This document shows, piece by piece, positions 1-8,700 of a DNA stretch of 64,000 bases; within the stretch, counting starts at the first letter, position 1; each line of letters begins with the position of its first letter. A model generated the notes under the pieces. It saw only the letters and a list, made by a program, of their open reading frames with translations, did no database searches and had not been told where the DNA came from. Both the position numbers and the translations under genes were made by a program. The stretch is from assembly GCF_009177065.1 (NCBI RefSeq), contig NZ_WEZF01000003.1, positions 62,001 through 126,000 on the forward strand, read 5' to 3'. The DNA is from Tautonia marina. GTDB taxonomy: Bacteria > Planctomycetota > Planctomycetia > Isosphaerales > Isosphaeraceae.

Positions 1-429
1 TTCGGTTCCTTGAAAGAGTCGGCCCGACAAACGATCGGCACCGTGTCGATGCTGGCGGGAGGATTCATCTTGACAAGCCTGTTGTGGGCCACGGCACTGG
101 CCCGACTCATCGACGGGCGGCTGCGGTCGGCTTCCTTGACGTTCCTGATCGCGGGAGTTCTGTCGCTGTTCGGGGTGATTCACTCCCCTCTGGTCTCCGA
201 AAAGGTGATGCTCCCGAACCAGGCAATCGATGAAATGAAGCTGCAAGAACGGTACGAGGCCTCTCGAATGCAAACACCCTACCACTGGGCAGGGGCTTAC
301 GCGGGGATCGCTCTGGTTTTGGCCGCGATCGGTCGGTTCGGGCGCCCCCCGGAGACAGAAGATCCGCATGACCTGCTCGAACCAACCGGACCAAAGAAAC
401 CGGAACCGATCGGGATTTCGAGTGAGTAA
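1..429 (+). CDS. C-terminal part of a membrane protein, possibly NCS2/AzgA-like permease (5' truncated)
   Basis: The reading frame is open to the left edge of the window, so this is the C-terminal ~142 residues of a longer protein; the in-frame TTG at position 10 is not a convincing start. Three hydrophobic segments are visible (about residues 15-32, 42-60 and 95-110), followed by a soluble Pro/Glu-rich tail ending GISSE. The stretch LFGVIHSPL and the following YHWAGAYAG resemble the end of planctomycete NCS2/AzgA-type purine/xanthine permeases. That is an inference from memory of the family. The missing N-terminus would carry the diagnostic transporter motifs. Confidence 0.5.
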   Translation, partial: FGSLKESARQTIGTVSMLAGGFILTSLLWATALARLIDGRLRSASLTFLIAGVLSLFGVIHSPLVSEKVMLPNQAIDEMKLQERYEASRMQTPYHWAGAYAGIALVLAAIGRFGRPPETEDPHDLLEPTGPKKPEPIGISSE

Positions 430-575
430 GACTCGCCCCACTGACGTTTTTCCGACACAATGGAGTCATTGCGATTCCAGACGCGTTCGCCCCAGATGGT
501 GGATTCGATGGTCGAGAGCCTTCTGACCACGAAAACCACTGATCGGAATCGCCTGGCATGCTTGTCGGTGATCTG

Positions 576-2339
576 ATGTACAAAGGAATTGCGGTCAGCC
601 CGGGCGTTGTGGTCGGGGTCGCGTACTGCCTGGAAGGCCCGATGGGGCAATCCGAGGTCCAGCGACTGGCTGACGAATCCGACATTCCCGACGAACTCGC
701 CCGATTTGATCATGCCTTGAAACAGGCGTCGGAAGAGCTGGAAGGCATGGTTGCCAAGGTTGCCCAGCAACTCGGGAGTGACGAGGCCGACATCTTTCGG
801 TCGCACTACCAGATGGTGCGTGATCCCTCGCTGGTTGCCAAGGTGCACGAGGGAATTTGTGGATCCCGATTGACGGCGTCGTCGGCCTTGCAGTCGGTTT
901 TGAAAGAGTATGCCTCGATCTTCGCGAGGAGTGGTCAGGAGCTGTTTCAGGAGCGCATGACCGATCTGCGAGATGTCTTCGCAAGGATCACGGCGCATCT
1001 GAACGTAAGTTCGAGCACTTCGGCAGCGATTGACTTGCTCGGTCATGAGGAACCGATCGTTCTGGTGACTCATGAAATCTTGCCGAGCCAGGCGATCAGC
1101 CTCGGTGAAATGCCGATTCACGGAATCGTGACCGAAGTGGGCGGAGGCACGAGCCATGCCGCGATCCTGTCTCGCAGCCGAGGCATCCCCGCCGTTTCCG
1201 GTGCAGCCGGGATTATTGGCCAGGCCAAAACCGGGGATCCGATCGTTGTCGACGGCCGAGATGGCATTGTGGTGCTTCGGCCTGATCCGGAAACCCTGGC
1301 CGCCTACCGCAAGATGCAGCGCGATTTCTTCGAGTTGAAGGATCGGCTGGTCATTAATCGTGATCAACCCGCCTGCCTTTCTGACGGCACGCTGATCGAG
1401 CTCCTGGCCAACGTCAATACGGTTGCCGATGCTACCACGGCCTCGGCGGTGGGTGCTTCGGGGGTTGGTCTGTATCGAACCGAGTACCTCTTTTTGACGC
1501 ATCCGGACGTGCCGGACGAGGACGAGCAATACGAGAATTACCGTCGCGTGATCGAAGCCGCTCCCGATCGCACGGCCACGATCCGAACCCTCGACCTCGG
1601 TGGCGATAAAACGGTTCCTTATCTCGGGCGGCAGCACGAGGCGAACCCATTCATGGGGTGGCGCTCGATTCGGCTTTCGTTTGAACATCCGAAATTTTTC
1701 GAGGTTCAGATTCGAGCGATCCTCCGAGCGGCCTTGCACGGGAAGGTCAGCATCCTCTTTCCGATGATCACGACCCTGGAGGAATTGCAGCACGTAAACC
1801 GGCTGGTCGATGAGGCACGACGAAACCTAAAACGCGCTGGAATTCCTTTTGGAGAAGACGTAAAGACCGGAGTGATGATCGAGGTTCCCGCGGCGGCCAT
1901 GTGTATTGATGCCATGCTGCAGGAAACCGACTTCATCTCAATTGGTTCGAATGACCTGATCCAGTACCTTGTGGCGGCGGATCGAGATAACCCCAAGGTT
2001 GCTCACCTGTGCGATCCGCTCAGCCCTGCCGTCTTGCGCATGCTTCGAATGATCTTCGATGCCTGCCGACGGACGGGAACCCCCGCGACGCTCTGCGGCG
2101 AGATGGCCGGTCAACCTCGGTCGGTTCTGGTTCTGCTGGGGTTGGGGCTCAGACGATTCAGTATGAGCCCGGCCTTCGTGCCAACGATCAAGGCGTTACT
2201 CTCCTCGGTGTCCACTCCGCAAGCGGAACGGTTTGCACATCAGGTGTTACAGCTTAAAACGCGCGAACAAATTCGACGCTATTTGACCGATCGACTTCAT
2301 GAAATTTCGAGAGATCTGGAACTGTTCGACTTCACCTAG
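576..2339 (+). CDS. ptsP: Phosphoenolpyruvate--protein phosphotransferase (PTS enzyme I)
   Basis: Enzyme I takes phosphate from PEP onto a histidine and passes it to HPr. The 587 residues match the usual EI length and architecture: an N-terminal swivel domain starting YKGIAVSPG, the phospho-His signature GGGTSHAAILSRSRGIP with His near residue 194, and a C-terminal PEP-binding TIM barrel with RTLDLGGDK, NPFMGWRSIR, IGSNDLIQYL and the catalytic Cys of LCGEMAG near residue 507. An in-frame ATG at 558 would add six residues. I prefer 576 because homologues begin right before the GIAVSPG strand; neither site has a strong ribosome-binding site. No HPr or EII gene lies beside it, so it probably serves a regulatory PTS encoded elsewhere. 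Confidence 0.93.
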   Translation: MYKGIAVSPGVVVGVAYCLEGPMGQSEVQRLADESDIPDELARFDHALKQASEELEGMVAKVAQQLGSDEADIFRSHYQMVRDPSLVAKVHEGICGSRLTASSALQSVLKEYASIFARSGQELFQERMTDLRDVFARITAHLNVSSSTSAAIDLLGHEEPIVLVTHEILPSQAISLGEMPIHGIVTEVGGGTSHAAILSRSRGIPAVSGAAGIIGQAKTGDPIVVDGRDGIVVLRPDPETLAAYRKMQRDFFELKDRLVINRDQPACLSDGTLIELLANVNTVADATTASAVGASGVGLYRTEYLFLTHPDVPDEDEQYENYRRVIEAAPDRTATIRTLDLGGDKTVPYLGRQHEANPFMGWRSIRLSFEHPKFFEVQIRAILRAALHGKVSILFPMITTLEELQHVNRLVDEARRNLKRAGIPFGEDVKTGVMIEVPAAAMCIDAMLQETDFISIGSNDLIQYLVAADRDNPKVAHLCDPLSPAVLRMLRMIFDACRRTGTPATLCGEMAGQPRSVLVLLGLGLRRFSMSPAFVPTIKALLSSVSTPQAERFAHQVLQLKTREQIRRYLTDRLHEISRDLELFDFT

Positions 2340-2639
2340 ACCCATCTCCAGTCGGTTCGAGGGAGTGGGGCCGATGTGACGGCGTTGGTTCGCCGGGTTC
2401 GATTGCGTTGCAATCGACGGAGTGTTACGCTTGCAGCCGAAGTCATGACACCAATCGGCGGAGGCAGTCCTTGAGACGCCATCCGCTTGCGATTCCCTCC
2501 TTGCCGGCCGTGGTTTCAGACGAAGTTGAGCGTCGTCTCTGTCACAGGCAGAGCGAACGTCTGGGACGCGTTGCCGCGTAGTGCTCCTTGATGATCTTCG
2601 ATCCTGCAGCGCGTGTCTTGAAGCACGGGGCGTCTCCGA
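2340..2639. other. Intergenic region after ptsP
   Basis: About 300 bases without a credible gene. It contains one short perfect hairpin, TCGATTGC-GTT-GCAATCGA, at 2399-2417, about 60 bases after the ptsP stop. It has no T-run, so it is at best a weak terminator. I see no clear promoter. Confidence 0.4.
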
Positions 2640-3986
2640 ATGGCCAATCGACCAAACGTCCAGGAAATCCTTGCAGCCGTTCGAGCTGCGCGGCCGGCAC
2701 CTCCCGAGCGTGAGTCAAACTCCGACGCCCCCGCGCCCTCTCCTGGCCAGGAACCACCCCGAACCGATCTGCCCTCAGTGGCTTCGGATCGCCTCTCTCC
2801 GTCCGAAGGCTCCGACGCATCGGCGGCTTCTGTCACTCCAGAAACTCCGCGTCCCCTGACCTTGCAAGAGAAGCTCGCCGCGGCCCGCAACCGACCAGCA
2901 ACGACGAGCCAGGACGCTCCTGAATCGGCTCCGGTTTCGCTCCCCGACGGGCCTGCGGCCGGAGGACGACCGATGTCGGTCAAGGAGAAGCTTGCCGCGG
3001 CCCGCAATCGCCCGGCGGAGGAGGGGGGCCCCCCCGCACCCTCACCTGCGTCCGAGTCGAAGTCAGCGGAACGTCGTTCTGGGAAACCTACCGCCTCGGA
3101 GCCCTCGGGAACCGAGCCATCGGCTCCGACATCGCCAGGCAGGCCGATGAGTCTTCAGGAAAAGCTCGCCGCAGCCAGAGCCCGACCGGCGATGGACTCA
3201 GCACGACCCGTGGCCAAGAACACGGAGGAACCCTCAGCACGGGTTAAGTCTTCAGATGGGCACGGAGAGAGGGTCGAACGGAAACGTGCTCCGTCGGAAA
3301 AACTCTCCGAACCGCACCGCCTGGCCGAGTCGCTCCGGCGATCGGTCGTGAGCCGGTCTGTCGCAACGAACCGGGCCGCCACCTCCGGGGAGGGTTCAGT
3401 GGCCGCTCTGAGGGCATCTTCACCGGCGATCGGTTTGACTGCGCCTTCTGATCAGACTCGGAGTGAACCTCGCTTTGGGATCCTGGGAACGGGTGGAGCA
3501 CGATGGGTGCTCGGTATCGCCGCGCTCGTGGTCGCGGTCGGATGCACCGGAGTCCTCGTCGCCCGGCAGCTTTCCTCGAATGCCCCGGAGCGGATCAACG
3601 TGGGCCTCCCCTCAAACTTCGAGCCGAATTCTGTGATGAAGGTGAGCACAGCAGCTGAGCCGTTCTGGATTGTCCGCTCAACCGCTTACGATGGACTGGA
3701 CACGATTTACGCCCTTCGAGGCACCTGTCCCGGTGCGGGAGAAGTGGCGATCTGGTCGGAGGAAACACAAACCTTCCGGTGCCCTGGAAGTGCGAGCCAC
3801 TACGCGATCTCGGGGCGACCGATCAAGGGACCGGGCCGCCGAGCACTCGAACGATACCGCGTCGCGCTCACCGAAAACGGTCAAATTGTTGTGGATACGT
3901 CTGAGGAGTTCCGAGAAGAGCTTGGCCAATGGGCCGATCCCGAGAGTTTTGTTCGGTTCCCCTCGGGAGAGGCAAGCCTCCGGTGA
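2640..3986 (+). CDS. Rieske-like membrane protein with four EKLAAAR repeats and incomplete [2Fe-2S] ligands
   Basis: A 448-residue protein in three parts. Residues 1-280 are Pro/Ser/Ala-rich and probably disordered, with four short helical repeats: VQEILAAVRAARPA (7), LQEKLAAARNRPA (75), VKEKLAAARNRPA (114) and LQEKLAAARARPA (172). Residues about 287-309 form one membrane segment. The C-terminal ~130 residues follow a Rieske fold: Cys363, Trp372, FRCPG at 379-383, then GRPIKGPGRRALERYRV. Aligned to the canonical CTHLGC and CPCHGS boxes, both Cys ligands (363, 381) remain, but both His ligands and both disulfide Cys are replaced. It may therefore bind no Rieske cluster, or a different centre. 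Electron-transfer partners are not adjacent. The Rieske relationship is inferred from spacing and the GP-R motif. Confidence 0.72.
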   Translation: MANRPNVQEILAAVRAARPAPPERESNSDAPAPSPGQEPPRTDLPSVASDRLSPSEGSDASAASVTPETPRPLTLQEKLAAARNRPATTSQDAPESAPVSLPDGPAAGGRPMSVKEKLAAARNRPAEEGGPPAPSPASESKSAERRSGKPTASEPSGTEPSAPTSPGRPMSLQEKLAAARARPAMDSARPVAKNTEEPSARVKSSDGHGERVERKRAPSEKLSEPHRLAESLRRSVVSRSVATNRAATSGEGSVAALRASSPAIGLTAPSDQTRSEPRFGILGTGGARWVLGIAALVVAVGCTGVLVARQLSSNAPERINVGLPSNFEPNSVMKVSTAAEPFWIVRSTAYDGLDTIYALRGTCPGAGEVAIWSEETQTFRCPGSASHYAISGRPIKGPGRRALERYRVALTENGQIVVDTSEEFREELGQWADPESFVRFPSGEASLR

Positions 3987-4140
3987 GTCGCCCGCGCCGT
4001 CATTGAAGTACCACGCGAGGGCCAATCGGAACTCTCCCCCGCAGGAGCCATCCCCCCAATAACTTGAGAGAGGTTGAGTGGGACTCTCTCAGCAGACAAA
4101 TTCCCTGGGAGCACCGGGGCACCAGGCCCACGTATGGAGC

Positions 4141-4335
4141 ATGTTCATGACCGCAATCGCACACAATGGAATTCGTTGGACCATTCTGTTCCTGACGATC
4201 CTGGCCGTCACACCCCTTGTCGGTTGTGGGGAACCACAGCCGGGTCTCGAGGGTGCGGTTGTCGTACCGGAACCGGGCACAACAGCTTCGAATGACGCCG
4301 GCGAAGGGGATCAGTCCCTGGAACCACTTGAGTGA
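4141..4335 (+). CDS. Small predicted lipoprotein
   Basis: This 64-residue protein has a basic N-terminus, a hydrophobic core (WTILFLTILAVTP) and a lipobox LVGC with the lipidation Cys at about residue 29. An acidic Gly/Glu-rich mature tail of about 36 residues follows. ATG 4141 or ATG 4147 could start it; GGAG at 4136-4139 is better spaced for 4147. An upstream in-frame GTG at 4078 would push the signal sequence inside the protein and is unlikely. It lies between the Rieske-like gene and the cupredoxin gene. Function unknown. Confidence 0.6.
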   Translation: MFMTAIAHNGIRWTILFLTILAVTPLVGCGEPQPGLEGAVVVPEPGTTASNDAGEGDQSLEPLE

Positions 4336-4398
4336 CGAACTCCGTTCGTTGTTCCACGATCGAGGCCGCTTCCGATCGAGCGTTCTCATTCCGACTGG

Positions 4399-4427
4399 TT
4401 GCGCAGTGACAGTTGATCTGCTAGGAT
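4399..4427 (+). promoter_or_regulatory. Sigma-70-like promoter for the cupredoxin gene
   Basis: TTGCGC at 4399-4404, exactly 17 bases, then TAGGAT at 4422-4427, about 60 bases before the ATG at 4491. Spacing and position suit a vegetative promoter. The -35 matches the consensus only in TTG. Confidence 0.45.
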
Positions 4428-4490
4428 AAGATCACTCGGTTCCTGCCAGACCGTACCCTCCTGAATTTCCTACCGCGAGGACTTTCCCTG

Positions 4491-5273
4491 ATGCGAAGCA
4501 ATTTCTTGACGGCGCGCCGCCTGGTTGCCCTGGGCCTTGGTCTCTCTGTTTCGTTTGGACTGCAGGGCGCGGCCCTGGGACAATATGGCACCCTGAAGGG
4601 TCAGGTGGTGTGGGACGGAGCCCAGCTTCCCCAACTGGAACCGAAGGTCAAGGCCGGGGAAAACGTCAAGGATGCCCAGGTCTGCGCAACGGAACCCATT
4701 CCGGATGAAAGCCTGGTCGTCGATCCGTCCAGCAAGGGGATTCAGTATTGCATTGTCTATCTGGCTCGCCCCAGGGGAGAGAACCCCGATCTGGCCAAGC
4801 AATTGATCGAAGCTGAACCTCAGGTCGTGGTCGATCAGCAGGGCTGCCGGTTTGTCCCGCATGTCGCCGCGGCGCATGAGAAGCAGCAGGTTCTGTTCAA
4901 GTCTAGCGATCCCGTCGCCCACAACGTTCGCTTGCAAGGCTTTAGCAACTCGTTGAATTTCATGCTCCCCGCCAACGGTGAACTGCCTCGGGTTCTCTCT
5001 CCCGAGCGGCGTCCGATGCCGATGGCGTGCGACATTCATCCGTGGATGCAAGGCTTTGTCATGGTGTTCGATCACCCGTTTTTCGCCATTACGGACGAGC
5101 AGGGCAACTTTGAAATCGAAGGGATTCCCGCAGGCAAGCAAAACCTTGTCATCTGGCATGAGAAGGTTGGATATGTGACCGCCGGTGGAGCCCGAGGCCA
5201 GGAAGTGACCATCGCCTCCGGGAAGGAATCAACACTTGCCCCGGTGAAGATCGCACCCAGCCAGATTAAGTAA
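4491..5273 (+). CDS. Secreted cupredoxin-fold protein with carboxypeptidase-regulatory-like tail
   Basis: 260 residues with a signal peptide (residues about 1-30, cleavage near ALG-QYG). The central part looks like a type 1 copper fold: His144 in DPVAHNVR, then Cys180, His183 and Met186 in ACDIHPWMQGF, the usual His-Cys-His-Met set. The segment after it (ITDEQGNFEIEGIPAGKQNL) is the signature of a carboxypeptidase-regulatory-like beta-sandwich. Related planctomycete proteins are often annotated as plastocyanin or methylamine-utilisation-like. Its role is probably periplasmic electron transfer or copper binding; the partner is not identifiable here. It has its own promoter at 4399-4427 and a structured element just downstream. 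Confidence 0.78.
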   Translation: MRSNFLTARRLVALGLGLSVSFGLQGAALGQYGTLKGQVVWDGAQLPQLEPKVKAGENVKDAQVCATEPIPDESLVVDPSSKGIQYCIVYLARPRGENPDLAKQLIEAEPQVVVDQQGCRFVPHVAAAHEKQQVLFKSSDPVAHNVRLQGFSNSLNFMLPANGELPRVLSPERRPMPMACDIHPWMQGFVMVFDHPFFAITDEQGNFEIEGIPAGKQNLVIWHEKVGYVTAGGARGQEVTIASGKESTLAPVKIAPSQIK

Positions 5274-5292
5274 GTCGGTCTGGAGGTAAGGG

Positions 5293-5354
5293 GAAGGTCT
5301 GGTTCGAAGTCGGCTTTGAGGCATTCGATTGCCAGTCGAATGGGCCAGACCTTC
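5293..5354 (+). terminator. Nested inverted repeat after the cupredoxin gene
   Basis: Outer arms GAAGGTCTGG (5293-5302) and CCAGACCTTC (5345-5354) are perfectly complementary over 10 bp. They enclose an inner hairpin, ATTCGA (5323-5328) with TCGAAT (5336-5341). It starts about 20 bases after the stop codon. No U-tract follows, so termination is an inference; it could instead protect the 3' end of the message. Confidence 0.45.
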
Positions 5355-5743
5355 TCATCGAGGGTGGTACTCCCCTCGGGACGAGAATGGGGCGCAACGG
5401 GTTCATTGCTCCTCTGCGCAGCGATCCTGCTAAATTCGAGGGCAAGATTTGGAAAAGGAGGGCTTGTCGACCGCTTGCCGACGCCCATATCCTAAAGAAA
5501 GGAAGGAGGCACGCAAATTGCGTGGAATGATTTCCTCCTTGAGATTCTGAACGGTTCGCAGATTCGCAATCATTGGCCCAGATCAGGGTCAACAACTTGA
5601 TACAGAAGGCACGCGACGTCGGTTCCGATCACGAGCCAACCAGGATCGAGTGCGTCAGGGTCAGATCGCGGAGAACGCTTCGATCACCCCGTCGTTGGGG
5701 GACCGCTGGAACGCTCGGCCGGCAAATCACGGAAGGAGCGCCG
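5355..5743. other. Intergenic leader upstream of the PQQ-repeat gene
   Basis: About 390 bases with no convincing gene. The downstream frame is open from 5573, but nothing there looks like protein before the signal peptide encoded at 5744. I do not see a clean promoter. Confidence 0.35.
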
Positions 5744-8700
5744 ATGTTCCCATATGCGCCACGCCCCTGTGCCCGTTTCCGTCGGCTGCGTGTCTCATTC
5801 CTCGTCATTCTGATTCTCTCCTCACTTTCTCTCGTAAGTCTCCCCGCCGAGGGAGCCCAAAGGCTTCCGTCCACAATCCATCCAGAAACCAGTAGCGCAG
5901 CGGAAGCCTTGCTCAAGACCGCGGCGTCCCACGTTCATCAGCAGCAATGGGATTCGGCCGTTGAACTCTATCAGCGAGCGATCCAGCAGTTTCCCGAAGC
6001 GCTCACTGTGGCCGAGACGCTGGACGAGGGCGGCAGAGAGGTGGATGAGGGGGTCGAGGTTTTTGTCAACGTGAGCGAATACGCTCAACGTCGGATCGCG
6101 CTCCTTCCGGCCGAGGCGTTGCAACTCTACCGGAACCGGATTGACGGAGAAGCTCGTCACCTGTTCGAGCAGGGTCGAGACCAGCTTGATCCAATCCTCT
6201 TACGACGGGTTGTTGATCAGTTCTTCAGCAGTTCGGTTGGTGATGATGCGACGGAGTTGCTCGCCGACCTCGCATTCCAGGAAGGCCGATTTGACGAGGC
6301 ACTGGAACTCTATCGCCGACTGGTCCCATCGAGCGATGCTGGTCGGGCATCATCGATTTATCCTGATCCCAACATCGACATTGCCAAGGTTGCCGCAAAA
6401 CTGATTCTCTGCACCGAGGCACTCGGTCAGCGAACGGGCGACTCGGATTTGCAGAAGTATGCGGAGTTGTACCCAGAATCCTCCGGTGATCTGGCTGGAC
6501 GTCGTGGCCTCTATGCCGAGATTCTGGCCTCCGCTCTGGAACAGGATCAACTCAGACTCCCTGCAGCGCTGGATTCGAGATGGCCGACGTTCGCTGGTGC
6601 CTCCTCTCGCTCGAAGGAGCTGGCGGAGCCGGTCGATCCGGGGGCCCTGGTCTGGTCGATCCCGTTGCGAACGCCGTTTGACGCCAGCGCGAATCTGGAG
6701 GCAAGTCCTCGGCGGTTTGGTCAGGATTTCGGCATGCCCGAGGATGATTTTCCCTCGTTTTTCCCGGTTCTGGAGGGAGACGAGGTATTCCTGACCGATG
6801 GGCGTTCGGTGCTTGGCTATCCACTTGAGGGGAGTCCGGACGGGATGGCCATGCCAGTGCCGTCCTGGCGGGCTTCCCCTCCCGCATCGGCCCCCTCAGC
6901 CGCCCAACCGACGTTCGGCGTCGAACGGCATACCCTGACGATCTTCGGGAATCGAATTTACGCGAGACTCGGGCCCTATGGGGCGGCCTTTCAGGGGAGA
7001 AACCTATCGACGGCACCCCCTACGGCAATCATCGCGGTCGATCGTTCCCGGCCCGAATCCCCTCTCTGGATTCAGACCGCAGATCAGGTGATGGCCGGTC
7101 CCGGTCAGGAAAACCAAGGGGTTTTGACCGGACAGGTGGCGTTTGGAGGCGCTCCCATCGTCGATGAGAGCGGGGTCTATGTGGTCCTCTTGAAACCGGG
7201 GACGCAAGCTCTGACCTGGGTGGCGTGTCTGGAACCCGATACGGGGCAGGCACGTTGGGTCCGATTCGTGTGCTCGGGAACCTCTGCCAGCTTCAGCCGG
7301 GTTCCAGGGGCTCGAAACCGCGGCATGATCGTGAATCCGGAGCTGGGACATCGGCTCCTTTCGCTTGGCGGCTCGACGATTTTTTACCAAACGGATCTCG
7401 GGGCGCTTGCCTCGATCGATGCTCGATCGGGTCGGTTGAACTGGCTGGCGTCGTATCCCAGGCGGATGGCGGGAGTCTCTGGTCTGGCCACACCGGTCAC
7501 GCATAATCCCGCGATCGTCCATGCCGACAAGGTGATTGTCGCTCCGGAAGATACCGACCGCGTGCTTGCGTTTGATCGCTCGAGCGGCCAGCTCCTCTGG
7601 GAGGCCAATCCCGGGGGACGTGTGACTCACCTGCTCGGTGTCGCTGGAGGAAAGCTGGTCGTCACGGGAAATCATGTCTGGACGATCGACGTCGAAGACG
7701 GCAGCATCCGATCGCGGTGGCCCGAGGGGCAGACCCTGGAACAAGGATACGGCCGAGGATTGTTGGCGGGAGGGGAGATTTACTGGCCGACCCGAGACAC
7801 GCTCTACATCCTCGATCAGGTCACCGGCCGGCCGACCGACCGACCTCCGATCGCCCTCCGCGAGGCTTTCGGCTGCGGTGGGGGAAATCTGGTCGCTGGC
7901 GACGGCTACCTGCTCATTGCCGAACGAGATCATTTACGAGTCTTCTGCAAACCGACACGAATGCTCCGCTATTATCGGGAGCGAATCGCGGCGGAACCGG
8001 AGAAGCCGGACCTTTATTATCGCCTGGCTCGTACCGCGGAGACACTCGGCGAGGACCAGGAAGCGCTGGAAAGCCTGGATCGCGTGGCCGAACTTGCAAG
8101 TCCCTCCGACCGCATCGATGGTCGTCGGCTTGTCGAGGCGGCTCGAGCCGAACGCTTCAAGATCCATATGAAGCTGGCCACGGCAGCTTCCAATCAGGGG
8201 GATCCCCAGTTTGCCTCTGAACAGTTTGAACTGGCGATTGCCACGGCTCCTGATGATCGGGAGCGCATAGAGGCCGAACTGGCTTTGGCCAATGCCAGAC
8301 ATGCCGTTGGGGCATCGGCCGAAGCCGTCGAGGTCCTCCAAACCGCGTTGAGCCGCCCTGAAGTTCGTGAAATTGACCTCCCGGCAGACGAACATCGGAG
8401 CCTTCGGGCTGAACTGCTGCTGGTGGATCGCTTGCGATGGCTCATTCAGGAATCCGGGCCGGAGCGTTATGCACGATTCGAGACCGAGGCGTCCGAGTTA
8501 TTTCGGAACGGGCGGAAGAATGACGACCTGCGTCAGCTTGGCGAAGTCGTTCGTCGATACCCTGTCTCACGTCATGTTCCCGACGCACTCGAAGCCATCG
8601 GCACGCTTTCCGAGGAACGTGGGGATTGGTCCGAGGCAGCCCGAGCGTATCATCAACTTCTGATCTCTGCTCAGGAGGATCGGCAACGGGCGATTGGGCT

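Noticed and set aside
297-1793. A 498-codon minus-strand frame across ptsP, and similar long antisense frames at 10032-11291, 44276-45325, 38014-38913 and 58291-59520
   Set aside because: Each lies opposite a gene with clear family motifs; none shows motifs of its own.
2399-2417. TCGATTGC-GTT-GCAATCGA hairpin after ptsP as a terminator
   Set aside because: Short, AT/GC mixed and without a U-run; noted in the intergenic entry but not called as a terminator.
4078-4140. Upstream GTG start for the small lipoprotein
   Set aside because: It would place 21 extra residues before the signal peptide and bury the lipobox.
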